Positions 1 through 7,759 of a DNA stretch of 32,168 bases are shown one piece after another (positions within the stretch are counted from its first letter, which is position 1; each line of letters begins with the position of its first letter). The stretch comes from an uncultured Gammaproteobacteria bacterium (GTDB taxonomy: Bacteria; Pseudomonadota; Gammaproteobacteria; Pseudomonadales; Azotimanducaceae): the NCBI GenBank assembly GCA_913428515.1, contig CAJYCI010000006.1, forward strand, positions 1 to 32,168. The letters are read 5' to 3'. Position numbers and translations under genes: made by a program. The notes beneath the pieces were generated by a model that worked only from the letters and a program-made list of their open reading frames with translations, made no database searches and was not told the origin of the DNA.

Positions 1-18
1 GCTTTAGGAAGATTTTAA
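1..18 (+). CDS. 3' end of an upstream gene, possibly a second FtsX-type permease
   Basis: Frame 1 of the window reads ALGRF followed by TAA, and the next gene's ATG starts two bases later. The downstream permease ends in EALQRAL, and paired permeases of this family often end in a similar EAL-containing tail, so this could be the last five codons of a first permease in a permease-permease-ATPase operon. Only five codons are visible, so the product is a guess from context. Confidence 0.35.
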   Translation, partial: ALGRF

Positions 19-20
19 AG

Positions 21-1244
21 ATGCTTTATTTTGAGCTAGCTTGGAGAAATCTTTTTCGAAACACTCGGCGAACATTATTAACGTGTCTTTTAATCAGCTC
101 AGGCCTAGCAGTTTTAGTATTTGCAGACGGAGCAATACGAGGCATGGAAAAACTCATGATTGGTAGCCTCACTAAAACTCTCCAAGGCGAAGGTCACATA
201 AACCGCACGGGCTTCAGACAAAATTCAGATGTCGATCTGTATTTGGAAAATCCAAGCTCTATCGCGGATCAATTAAGTGATGATGAGAGAGTTGCTGCTT
301 TCAGTGTTAGAGTGCTTTCTGGCGGGATGATTGGATCTCCATATAACTCCGTTGGTGGAGTCATTTATGGTGTTAATGCCGAGCAAGAAAAAAAGGTTAG
401 CAAAATAAAGGATGCTATCGTCGTAGGCGATTATCTTACCGGCAGAAAAAGAGAACTCCTAATTGGAAACAAGATGGCGGCTCTTCTAGAAGTCAGAGCT
501 GGGGACCGGATTGTTTTGACTGCCGCGGATGCCAACAGTAATGAATTAACACAAGACCTCTTTCGTGTTGCAGGGATTTTTAAGTTCGGAAACAGGGAGC
601 TCGATGAAGGAGTAGTATTTATCAACCTCGCTGACGGACAAACATTACTCGGCATGAAAGAGGGCGCACACCAGATCGTGCTGCAATTTAAAGACGAGGC
701 AACCTCCCGAGATAATGAATTCGCTCTCCTAGGCAACAAATCAGCAGAGGACATCGAATGGACGGGGTGGTTAAAGTTGAATCCTTCGATCGGCGCTATG
801 TTGGATTACACAAGTGCCGGGACAACCATAATTGGGTTTATACTTTTTATTTTGATCTCTTTGGGTGTCATCAACTCTCTTTTCATGTCTATATACGAAC
901 GGATCTACGAGTTTGGTGTGCTTAGCGCTATCGGAACTAGTCGTTGGGAAGTTATTAGCTTGGTGCTTTTGGAGGCTCTATTTCTTGGCATCATAAGCTC
1001 TCTGATTGGATTAGTTATTGGGTTTCTTGCAAATTATTACTTTAGTCTGAATGGTCTCCCGCTTGGAGAAATGGAGTTTTCTGGCGTTATGTTTGGAAAC
1101 GGTAATTTATACACAGAACTAGTACCCGATCAGTTCATCTTTTTACCGCTGTATGTAATTTTATTAACTTTGATCACAGCTATTTACCCAGCCGTCTTTG
1201 CGTCAAGAATTATACCAACCGAGGCACTTCAACGCGCACTCTAG
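21..1244 (+). CDS. FtsX/LolE-like ABC transporter permease
   Basis: This 407-residue protein has the layout of the FtsX/MacB/LolCE permease family: an N-terminal membrane segment (about residues 17-36, LLTCLLISSGLAVLVF), a large extracytoplasmic domain (about 40-265), and three closely spaced C-terminal membrane segments (about 270-400) ending in IIPTEALQRAL. The family moves lipoproteins, lipids or other envelope substrates, or uses mechanical force in the periplasm, rather than importing nutrients. An AGGAAG ribosome site lies 9 bases before the ATG. The ATPase gene starts 10 bases after the stop codon and a beta-barrel gene follows, so export or envelope trafficking toward the outer membrane is the likely role. 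It is not placed confidently as LolC or LolE themselves. Confidence 0.88.
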   Translation: MLYFELAWRNLFRNTRRTLLTCLLISSGLAVLVFADGAIRGMEKLMIGSLTKTLQGEGHINRTGFRQNSDVDLYLENPSSIADQLSDDERVAAFSVRVLSGGMIGSPYNSVGGVIYGVNAEQEKKVSKIKDAIVVGDYLTGRKRELLIGNKMAALLEVRAGDRIVLTAADANSNELTQDLFRVAGIFKFGNRELDEGVVFINLADGQTLLGMKEGAHQIVLQFKDEATSRDNEFALLGNKSAEDIEWTGWLKLNPSIGAMLDYTSAGTTIIGFILFILISLGVINSLFMSIYERIYEFGVLSAIGTSRWEVISLVLLEALFLGIISSLIGLVIGFLANYYFSLNGLPLGEMEFSGVMFGNGNLYTELVPDQFIFLPLYVILLTLITAIYPAVFASRIIPTEALQRAL

Positions 1245-1254
1245 GATGCGAAAC

Positions 1255-1938
1255 ATGAATATTATTAAAACGAGCAATTTATACAAATATTACGGCGTAG
1301 CAGAAACTACTGTCAGAGCAGTAGACGGCGTTAGCTTCGAGATAAAAAGAGGCGAGTTTACCGCAATCATAGGGCCATCAGGATCAGGAAAAACTACGTT
1401 GCTCCATTTAATCGGAGGACTCGATACTCCGGACCAAGGCGAGATAGAACTATCCGATCAAAAGATTGGTGCCATGAGAGGGAACCAACTGTCGGACTTC
1501 CGGCGAGATCACATTGGGTTTATTTTTCAAGCGTACAATCTGATCCCAGTTTTAACCGCGTCAGAAAATATCGAGTATATTATGTTGCTCCAAGGAATAG
1601 AAAAAAAAGAAAGAAAAAAAAGGGTTGACCAGATACTCGAAATAGTTGGACTTTCAGGGCTAGGGGATCGTCGGCCCGCGAAACTTTCGGGAGGCCAGCA
1701 GCAAAGAGTCGCGGTGGCAAGAGCGATGGTATCTAAACCCGATATCATATTAGCGGACGAACCGACTGCCAATCTGGACAGTAAAACAGGAACGAAGCTT
1801 CTTGAAGTGATGCGTGATCTAAATAAAGAATTCGAAATGACTTTTGTTTTTTCTACCCACGACGAAAAGATCATGGATCTCGCCACGCGCTTAATTCACC
1901 TGCGCGACGGGATTATCGAAAAAGATGAACGAAAGTAA
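1255..1938 (+). CDS. LolD/MacB-like ABC transporter ATP-binding protein
   Basis: A 227-residue ABC ATPase with every expected motif: Walker A GPSGSGKTT (residues 40-48), Q-loop FIFQAYNLIPVLTASENI, signature LSGGQQQR, Walker B IILADEPTANLD and H-loop STHD. The Q-loop wording and the short length match the LolD/MacB/FtsE group, which pairs with FtsX-type permeases such as the gene just upstream. The ORF track begins at 1198 inside the permease; the ATG at 1255 is preferred because it follows an AGGA that overlaps the permease stop and gives the usual LolD N-terminus (MNIIKTSNLYKYYG). A lysine- and arginine-rich stretch EKKERKKR (about residue 115-125) is a local feature of the helical subdomain. 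Confidence 0.92.
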   Translation: MNIIKTSNLYKYYGVAETTVRAVDGVSFEIKRGEFTAIIGPSGSGKTTLLHLIGGLDTPDQGEIELSDQKIGAMRGNQLSDFRRDHIGFIFQAYNLIPVLTASENIEYIMLLQGIEKKERKKRVDQILEIVGLSGLGDRRPAKLSGGQQQRVAVARAMVSKPDIILADEPTANLDSKTGTKLLEVMRDLNKEFEMTFVFSTHDEKIMDLATRLIHLRDGIIEKDERK

Positions 1939-1945
1939 ACGTTAA

Positions 1946-3115
1946 ATGCCCTTCCTTTTGCTTGCTCTCTTTGTATTGGCCGAGCCCAACTTAGCGGAAA
2001 TAAGATTGAGCGGATACGCTAAAACTACGCTTCTCGTTAACAAAGTTGAGAAAGCCCCACAGATAGATTTTTCTACATCCTATGAAGCCCAAAATAACTT
2101 CAGAATCATGCTTGATGGATTTCAAAACAATCTTAGTTGGGAAGTGCACTATGAAATGAATCCAATTTTTAGCTCTCAAACATCACTTTCTTCTTCGTTT
2201 GAATCAGGAAATTCTGCTTATCGTGCCTACGATGTGGACAAAATTCTTTCAGGCAGCGAAAGAAAAAATAAAACCTATCAAAACCTCGATCGTCTAAACA
2301 TTCAATTCCAGTTTGACGATAGCGATCTAACCATTGGTAGACAGAGTCTTGATCTCGGTTCTGCTCGGATGATCAAACCAACGGACATCTTTTTACCCTT
2401 CAACCTGCAAACGCTTAACACCGAATATCGGATTGGCGTCGACGCTTTCCGTTATCAAAAACACCTTTCGGAGCTATCAGAAATCGATGTCGGAGTTATT
2501 TTTGGAAGGGAGGGTAAATCTAAGAATTCAGCTGCCTACCTAAGAATTCAGACAAATTTTCGTGGAGCCGACCTGAAAGTCTCTATGATCGAATATGCTA
2601 GGCAAACTCTTTACAGTTTTGGGATAGAGACAGCAATAAAAGAATCTGGGTTCTGGTTTGAATTAGCTGATGTGAAGGGTGATGAGCATTACACGCTTGT
2701 TTCTTTGGGTTTTGACCGTGCCCTCTCTGAGACACTATTTGCTCAGATCGAGTATCATCACAATGGTGCTGGTACGGATGATCCGGTTGCGTATACCCAA
2801 AAAGTTAATGAAATAGCCTACACCAAAGGAGGAGTGACTCTGTTTGGTAACGATTACCTCTTCCCATCGATCTCGGCTCAAATCTCGCCTTTATTCAACA
2901 TTTCTGTTGGAGCTGTGTTTAACCTCACCGATAAATCCGCTTTCGTCTCGGTGCTTGGAGAATGGAGCGCTACCGAAAATTTCTATATCGACTTGGGATG
3001 GTACCATTTTTCGGGAAGAGATTTTTTGGAATCACCAAGCGGGACCCTTACTTTGGGGTCCGAATATGGACTGAACTCAGACATGGTATTCACAACGTTA
3101 AAGTACTATTTTTAG
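1946..3115 (+). CDS. outer-membrane beta-barrel (porin-like) protein
   Basis: The 389-residue product starts with a hydrophobic stretch (MPFLLLALFVLAEPNLA) that looks like a signal peptide core with cleavage near NLA/EI. It continues with alternating polar and aromatic strands and ends in phenylalanine (LKYYF), the usual C-terminal signal for BAM-assembled barrels. The segment IGRQSLDLGSARMIKPTDIFLPF resembles alginate-export/porin-type barrels, which often carry GRQ...G..R.I.PTD. The gene follows the ABC ATPase by 7 bases and precedes an SDR, so it probably belongs to the same transcript and may be the outer-membrane partner or client of the ABC system. The signal peptide lacks a positive n-region: an in-frame TAA sits immediately before the ATG and an upstream ATG would have supplied MNESKR. 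Substrate unknown. Confidence 0.75.
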   Translation: MPFLLLALFVLAEPNLAEIRLSGYAKTTLLVNKVEKAPQIDFSTSYEAQNNFRIMLDGFQNNLSWEVHYEMNPIFSSQTSLSSSFESGNSAYRAYDVDKILSGSERKNKTYQNLDRLNIQFQFDDSDLTIGRQSLDLGSARMIKPTDIFLPFNLQTLNTEYRIGVDAFRYQKHLSELSEIDVGVIFGREGKSKNSAAYLRIQTNFRGADLKVSMIEYARQTLYSFGIETAIKESGFWFELADVKGDEHYTLVSLGFDRALSETLFAQIEYHHNGAGTDDPVAYTQKVNEIAYTKGGVTLFGNDYLFPSISAQISPLFNISVGAVFNLTDKSAFVSVLGEWSATENFYIDLGWYHFSGRDFLESPSGTLTLGSEYGLNSDMVFTTLKYYF

Positions 3116-3133
3116 AAAATACGAGGATTAAAA

Positions 3134-3970
3134 ATGACTAATTACTTAAAGGATAAAGTAGTTATTGTGACTGGCGCTGCGGCCGGTTTTGGTGAGATTC
3201 TGAGTCGAAAAATTTCATCGATGGGCGGGAAAATTGTTGCGGTAGATATCGACCAGCAAGGTCTAAAAAAAATAACCGAAGATGTGAAAGATAGAGGGGG
3301 TGAGATTATTGGCGTGGCGACTGATGTTACCGATAGAAATCAAATGCGGCATCTAGCAGACGAAGCGGTGAAGGAGTTTGATGCCATTGACATTCTGATA
3401 AACAACGCCGGAATTATGCCGCTCGCATTTTATTCAGACCATCAAAACGCCGAAGACTCCTGGGAGAAGTGTATAGATATTAACATTAAAGGAGTGTTGA
3501 ACGGCATCACCTCAGTCCATGATCAGATGATCAAACAGGGGGAAGGCCATATAGTCAATCTTGCTTCTATTTACGGCAACTATCCGACAGCAGGGGGAGG
3601 GGTCTATGGCGCGACAAAGGCTGCTGTTATATTTTTATCTGAATCCCTGAGGATCGAATCTCAAGGAAAAATCAAAGTGACTATCGTTAGGCCGACGGGG
3701 GTCCCAGCAACAAATCTGGGGGCCGGCATTATCAATCCAGCAGCAGTGACAGGACTGCTCGGAGAAAATACCGCTTCATATATGAGCAAATTTGAAGCGG
3801 CAGAAGCCGGACAACTTCCCGCTTCGATGACAGATATAAACCACATTGAATACTTCGCCCTTGATCCAGAATCACTTGTCGATCAAATCATTTATGCAAT
3901 AAATCAACCTAAAGGCGTGGCGATATCAGACATCACCGTGCGAGCGTCAGGAGATGGATATGTGATTTAG
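3134..3970 (+). CDS. short-chain dehydrogenase/reductase (classical SDR)
   Basis: A 278-residue Rossmann-fold oxidoreductase. It shows the cofactor motif TGAAAGFG (residues 13-20), NNAG (90-93) and the catalytic Ser145, Tyr158 and Lys162 in the pattern VYGATK. Asp38 at the end of beta-2 (VAVDID) suggests a preference for NAD(H). A GAGGA ribosome site lies 6 bases before the ATG, and only 18 bases separate it from the barrel gene, so it is probably last in the permease-ATPase-barrel transcript. The substrate cannot be told; the C-terminal part is longer than in FabG-like enzymes. Its stop codon overlaps the stop of the convergent MAPEG gene by four bases, leaving no space for a terminator. Confidence 0.9.
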   Translation: MTNYLKDKVVIVTGAAAGFGEILSRKISSMGGKIVAVDIDQQGLKKITEDVKDRGGEIIGVATDVTDRNQMRHLADEAVKEFDAIDILINNAGIMPLAFYSDHQNAEDSWEKCIDINIKGVLNGITSVHDQMIKQGEGHIVNLASIYGNYPTAGGGVYGATKAAVIFLSESLRIESQGKIKVTIVRPTGVPATNLGAGIINPAAVTGLLGENTASYMSKFEAAEAGQLPASMTDINHIEYFALDPESLVDQIIYAINQPKGVAISDITVRASGDGYVI

Positions 3971-4359
3971 ACAAGTCCAAAAAAAATAGCTACGCAAACA
4001 AACGACAAAATCGAGATGATTAGAAACGTTCCTTGAGCGCCAATTAAACGAGGATAATTTGCTCCCTCTTTAGTTCCGAGACCATAGGCGTGCATTAACC
4101 TACAAAGGAAAAGGGCTGCCCCAAACACATGAACAAATTCTCCAGGCGCCCCCTGAACCTCTATGAGAAAAAGAAGTAGCAGAGCTAGCGGAACATTTTC
4201 AACAAAATTAGCTTGGACTCTCAAAGCCGCGTCTGGCTGCCATTCTGGAACTTTGTCACTGCGAAGTCTGACATACAAAACAAAGTTAGCAAGAAATACA
4301 GCAAAAAGACCGTGCAAACCAATGTACAAGCTGGCGACTGGCAATGATAAAGAGTCCAT
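3967..4359 (-). CDS. MAPEG-family membrane protein
   Basis: A 130-residue protein with about four membrane segments. The stretch LRVQANFVENVPLALLLLFLIE matches the MAPEG signature (R.Q.NF.EN.P), known from microsomal glutathione transferase, eicosanoid-synthesis proteins and bacterial YecN-like proteins. The family is associated with glutathione-dependent conjugation or peroxide reduction of lipophilic compounds, though most bacterial members are untested. The start codon shares a base with the stop of the 74-residue gene upstream (TAATG), with a GGAGG ribosome site inside that gene, so translation is probably coupled. Glutathione synthesis (gshA) is encoded elsewhere in the window, which is at least compatible with a glutathione-linked role. 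Confidence 0.85.
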   Translation of the reverse strand: MDSLSLPVASLYIGLHGLFAVFLANFVLYVRLRSDKVPEWQPDAALRVQANFVENVPLALLLLFLIEVQGAPGEFVHVFGAALFLCRLMHAYGLGTKEGANYPRLIGAQGTFLIISILSFVCVAIFFGLV

Positions 4360-4583
4360 TAATTTAAACCTCCTAAGAAGATCTGAACTACTCCTAAGAT
4401 GGTTAAGACGAGTCCGATATAACTATACTGGTCCAACCAAAATATTTGAAAAGCCCTAGGAGAACCTTTTTCAAAATCTGGTTTTTTACCTGCCCGAAGA
4501 GCCCAAGGTAGATTTCCTACCCACAAGATAAGAAGACCGTGAGATAAAAAACCTAACCCTGATGCGACTAACCAAATATTCAT
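4359..4583 (-). CDS. unknown 74-residue membrane protein coupled to MAPEG gene
   Basis: The product has two predicted membrane helices (about residues 3-27 and 52-70) joined by a short polar loop (RAGKKPDFEKGSPRAFQ). I do not recognise the family. It is very likely a real gene because a strong AAAGGAGG site precedes the ATG and its stop codon overlaps the MAPEG start. The MFS transporter gene ends about 30 bases upstream, so the order on the reverse strand is transporter, small membrane protein, MAPEG. A subunit or partner of the MAPEG protein is one possibility; this is inference from coupling only. Confidence 0.75.
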   Translation of the reverse strand: MNIWLVASGLGFLSHGLLILWVGNLPWALRAGKKPDFEKGSPRAFQIFWLDQYSYIGLVLTILGVVQIFLGGLN

Positions 4584-4612
4584 GTGCCTCCTTTCATCCG
4601 TTTATAGTAAAG

Positions 4613-5908
4613 CTACGCATCAAACGCTTCTTTTGCTTTTAAGTCTGTGCGAAGAGTTTTTGAACCAAGATAATAGTGGAAAGCGGACCAGAAGTTGCCT
4701 GCCACCGCTAAAGTCAGTAACGAATATCTAATGGACTCTTCCCCGAATTCTGGTCTCCAAAGGTCTGAGAGGAATCCAGCGAACAAGGGTCCCAACCCTA
4801 AACCTATTAGGTTAAGAATGAATAAGAGAATCGCCGATGCAAGGCTCCGCATGACAAGCGGTGAGAGGGTTTGAGTCATAGCGAAAGTCGGGCCAAGGTA
4901 CATTGGCCCAAGAATCGCTCCTGGAATAGCTAAAAGGATTGCCAAATAGGGATCGCCCGTCGTATAAAAAAGCGCCGCGAACGGAACCGATATAATTGTT
5001 GCTATCCCAGGAACCCACAAATACCAGCGTCTGTCCTTTACCCCCAGCCTATCGCTCAAATATCCCCCTAGATATGTGCCGATAACACCTGTTAGCCCAA
5101 TGAAAAAAAGATAGGTAGAGGTTTCTGCAAGACCGAATCCATGGACACGCATGAAAAATGACGGCAGGAACAAGGCAACTCCATACCCCACAAAAGCATG
5201 GAGAGATCCCGCAAAGGACATGTGCCGAAACGAGTTTAGCTTCCACATGAATTGGAGAGTCTCTTTCAGAGGCACTTCCTCTTTCCTCTGGGGAACCCCG
5301 CCCGGTTCTGAATAGCCTCGAGGAGGTTCTTTGATTGTTAAAAAAAAGATCAACGCAAGCAGGATGCCGGGAAAGCCTACAACCAAGAATGCTATTCTCC
5401 AACCAAAGTACTCCCCAACCCAGCCACCAATCAATGTTCCAAGAGCGCCTCCAATAGGGATGCCCAGTGAATAGATTGATAGCGCCGTAGCCCTTTTTCG
5501 CTCAGGGTACAAGTCCGCAATCAATGAATGAATCGGTGGGGAGCATCCCGCTTCTCCTATACCTACACCAATCCTCGCAACCAGCAACATTCCAAAACTT
5601 TTAGCTGTTGATGTGAATACAGTCATGACACTCCATATAACTATGGCAAGCGAAACGATATTCTTTCTGACTCCGACATCAGCCCATCTAGCTATGGGGA
5701 TTCCTGCAAAGGTATAAAAAATCGCGAAAGCTATCCCACCTAGCAAACCTAGCTGCGTATCGGACAATGAAATTTCAGCTCTTATGGGCTCAATCAGTAT
5801 TGAAAAGATTTGACGATCAATGAAATTGACGATGTAAACCATTAGGAAAAGCGATAGGGCGTATGATCGATAAAACGGAGTGGGATCGAAGTCTTTTTTA
5901 TTATTCAA
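4613..5908 (-). CDS. MFS transporter, Spinster-like
   Basis: A 431-residue major facilitator protein with about twelve membrane segments. The N-terminal VYIVNFIDRQIFSILIEPIRAE and the early motif-A-like GIPIARWADVGVRKN match the Spinster-type (Spns) MFS group that is common in marine and steroid- or aromatic-degrading Proteobacteria. A second motif-A-like sequence, GGYLSDRLGVKDRR, follows the middle of the protein. The acidic and polar residues of GEAGCSPPIHSLIADLYPERKRATA are typical of helix 4-5. The track start is a TTG, and no good ribosome site is seen before it; the first ATG (MVYIVN) would delete conserved N-terminal sequence, so TTG or a start further upstream is preferred. Substrate unknown; its neighbours suggest lipophilic organic compounds. 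Confidence 0.88.
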   Translation of the reverse strand: MNNKKDFDPTPFYRSYALSLFLMVYIVNFIDRQIFSILIEPIRAEISLSDTQLGLLGGIAFAIFYTFAGIPIARWADVGVRKNIVSLAIVIWSVMTVFTSTAKSFGMLLVARIGVGIGEAGCSPPIHSLIADLYPERKRATALSIYSLGIPIGGALGTLIGGWVGEYFGWRIAFLVVGFPGILLALIFFLTIKEPPRGYSEPGGVPQRKEEVPLKETLQFMWKLNSFRHMSFAGSLHAFVGYGVALFLPSFFMRVHGFGLAETSTYLFFIGLTGVIGTYLGGYLSDRLGVKDRRWYLWVPGIATIISVPFAALFYTTGDPYLAILLAIPGAILGPMYLGPTFAMTQTLSPLVMRSLASAILLFILNLIGLGLGPLFAGFLSDLWRPEFGEESIRYSLLTLAVAGNFWSAFHYYLGSKTLRTDLKAKEAFDA

Positions 5909-6002
5909 GGCAAACCAACTAATCTGCTTTATTAGACATTTCGGAACGTCACTATTAATAGCACGAACAATGGCAGAGGGACCAGCGTTTTATATTTTGA
6001 TC

Positions 6003-6024
6003 TAGCGGCAGAGGTTCTGCGCTA
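6003..6024 (-). terminator. hairpin after the VOC gene
   Basis: TAGC-G-GCAGA / GGT / TCTGC-GCTA forms nine base pairs with one bulged G and a three-base loop, 15 bases beyond the stop codon of the reverse-strand VOC gene. There is no run of T after it on the reverse strand, so it may be a weak or Rho-assisted terminator or only an mRNA 3' stem. Confidence 0.35.
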
Positions 6025-6038
6025 AACACTTGAAAAAA

Positions 6039-6527
6039 CTAAATCCCTTCTTTTCCATATATTGCTGAAGGGCCAGGACCACCTGGCGCCAGTCTCCCTT
6101 CTCCACCGAAGTGGCCTTTGCCAGGAACGAAATTTACCTCGACCCGAATACCATCTGGATCCTCAAACAAAATAGAATAGTATCCAGGCGCAAAATGGTC
6201 TCCTTGTTCGGGACAACGAACTATATGGCAGTCAGGCGCTCCTTTGAGAAATTGGTAAATACTATCTACATCTTCCCTGCATTTCGCCCGAAAACAGAAG
6301 TGATGCAAGCCTACCTGATCCTGATCAAAAACCGCGACTTTTTTTCCGTCCGGGGCTTCCCTTATTAGAATCCCAGTTCGGCTTCCTATGCAGTACAAAG
6401 TCGTTGCATTTTTTACTAAGGTTTTCATTTCTAAAAAATGACACAGGGATTCCCAAAAAGGTAAGCTTTTTTTGATATCGTTCACCGTCATTTGTATATG
6501 CGCGATCCCGTTAACTTCTACTGTCAT
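6039..6527 (-). CDS. VOC-superfamily (glyoxalase/extradiol dioxygenase fold) protein
   Basis: The preferred 162-residue form begins MTVEVNGIAHIQM; the ORF track's longer form adds 59 residues with no relatedness to the family and overlaps the divergent MORN gene. AGAAGAGA lies about 8 bases before this ATG. The fold's metal ligands are all recognisable: His10 in the first beta strand (GIAHIQ), His75/76 (GLHHFCF) and Glu130 (GIRVEVNF), with FEDPDGIRVE as the classic C-terminal VOC motif. Members include glyoxalase I, fosfomycin-resistance enzymes, dioxygenases and methylmalonyl-CoA epimerase; the reaction here cannot be told. The tail GHFGGEGRLAPGGPGPSAIYGKEGI is Gly/Pro rich and probably disordered. 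Confidence 0.82.
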   Translation of the reverse strand: MTVEVNGIAHIQMTVNDIKKSLPFWESLCHFLEMKTLVKNATTLYCIGSRTGILIREAPDGKKVAVFDQDQVGLHHFCFRAKCREDVDSIYQFLKGAPDCHIVRCPEQGDHFAPGYYSILFEDPDGIRVEVNFVPGKGHFGGEGRLAPGGPGPSAIYGKEGI

Positions 6528-6657
6528 TTTTACATCTCTTCTTGATTGATTAGTTTTTCCAAAAGCTATCTTGAAAACCCTAAAACTTTGACAAAACAAA
6601 AGGGTGGAGCAACTATACCACTTGCCTAATTGATTTATGGGAAAGTAAGATTTTTTA

Positions 6658-7665
6658 ATGAAAAATCGTAAAAGAAATATACAAGTTTTCTTCGGCGCTC
6701 TCACTTACAAGCACTACCTTGGAATTATCCTCGGTGCTTTCTTGACACTAACTGGCGGAGTCCTTCAATTCTACGAATCTAAAGCAACTGAAAATAACCA
6801 AGACAACCGTCAAGCAGAACCTTCTTTCGCCGAGACAATAAAAGAAAGAGGCGAGATAAATATCAAAGGCATTATTTACAGAGGTGCCCTCACAGATAAT
6901 CTAAGCGGGTTTGGTGAAATTATTTGGCCTGATCTGATTTCGTATAGAGGAGAAATAAAAAAGGGGTTCCCGGACGGGGAAGGTGAAATGCATTACCCTG
7001 GCGGTAAAACCTATCGCGGGAGGCTTGAACAAGGAAAAATTCAGGGCTTCGGGGAAATGCAATGGTCAGACGGGCGATCATACCGAGGAGAATTCAGAGA
7101 TGGCATTATTTCGGGAAAAGGTGATTTCATTGATGCCAATGGAGAACGATTTACGGGCGACTTCCGAGATGAGAAGCCGCACGGAAAGGGAACATTATTC
7201 TCACGCGATTCAAGTATTTATATGGGCCAAATGCAAAATGGATTAAAGCAGGGAAGAGGAACGCTGGCTTTTTCGGACGGAGGTCTTTACGAGGGTTCAT
7301 TTGTAAAAAATCAGATGCATGGGTTAGGAGAATATACCTCTTCCGATGGAGAAACCTATAAAGGCAATTTTAAGAACGGGCAAAGAGACGGTTTTGGGCT
7401 TTCAACTTTTAGAGATGGGCGTGTCTACGAAGGGCAGTTTTCTAATGATAAACCTCAGGGAGAAGGAAAAGAAAGCTGGCCAGACGGGCGAGAGTACGAA
7501 GGAAACTGGATTGAAGGGTTTTTGCAAGGACAGGGAAAGTTATCTCTTGAGGAAGGGGAAGTTTATAAGGGCCTGTTTAAAGATGGTAAGATTGAAGGCT
7601 CAGGTGTTTGCGAAAACCAGGGAGAAAAAATTTCTTGCACTTATTTTGTAAAGAGAGGTTTGTAA
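6658..7665 (+). CDS. membrane-anchored MORN-repeat protein
   Basis: A 335-residue protein with a basic N-terminus (MKNRKRN), one membrane helix (about residues 19-37, HYLGIILGAFLTLTGGVLQ), a short polar linker and then eleven tandem MORN repeats from residue 74 to about 325, each of the form Y-x-G-x-(5-7)-x-G-x-G-x-(4-6)-DG. MORN repeats form an elongated beta-sheet rod that in other proteins binds phospholipid or scaffolds partners. The N-in positive residues place the repeats outside the cytoplasm, so the rod would lie in the periplasm. The start ATG at 6658 has only a weak ribosome site. It is transcribed away from the VOC gene across a 130-base gap. Actual partner or function unknown. Confidence 0.88.
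   Translation: MKNRKRNIQVFFGALTYKHYLGIILGAFLTLTGGVLQFYESKATENNQDNRQAEPSFAETIKERGEINIKGIIYRGALTDNLSGFGEIIWPDLISYRGEIKKGFPDGEGEMHYPGGKTYRGRLEQGKIQGFGEMQWSDGRSYRGEFRDGIISGKGDFIDANGERFTGDFRDEKPHGKGTLFSRDSSIYMGQMQNGLKQGRGTLAFSDGGLYEGSFVKNQMHGLGEYTSSDGETYKGNFKNGQRDGFGLSTFRDGRVYEGQFSNDKPQGEGKESWPDGREYEGNWIEGFLQGQGKLSLEEGEVYKGLFKDGKIEGSGVCENQGEKISCTYFVKRGL
6877..7632 (+). repeat. eleven tandem MORN-coding units of about 69 bases
   Basis: The protein repeat has units of 22 or 23 residues, each starting YRG, YEG, YKG, FTG or YMG. Example starts are YRGEIKKG, YRGRLEQG, YRGEFRDG and YEGNWIEG. DNA identity between units is only moderate, so the array is old rather than a recent duplication; the last unit loses the DG turn (GSGVCENQ). 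Confidence 0.88.
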
Positions 7666-7759
7666 AACTGCACATCCAAAGAATTTCCTATGTAAAAAAG
7701 CTTTGGCAGATCTGCTCTATATTTCAAGAGATAAAGTTTAAGAGCTGAATGAAAAGATT

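Noticed and set aside
431-754. Reverse ORF of 107 codons inside the ABC permease
   Set aside because: Antisense shadow of a well-supported permease; Ser/Arg-rich low-complexity translation.
6588-6620. TTGACA followed by TATACC as a promoter for the MORN gene
   Set aside because: Spacing is 20 bases with a poor -10; other -10 choices match only three of six positions.
6528-6704. 59-residue N-terminal extension of the VOC protein in the ORF track
   Set aside because: Overlaps the start of the divergent MORN gene, lacks family similarity, and a proper ATG with ribosome site exists at 6527.
7346-7651. Forward 101-codon ORF inside the MORN gene
   Set aside because: Out-of-frame reading of the repeat units; the repeat periodicity makes long shadow frames likely.
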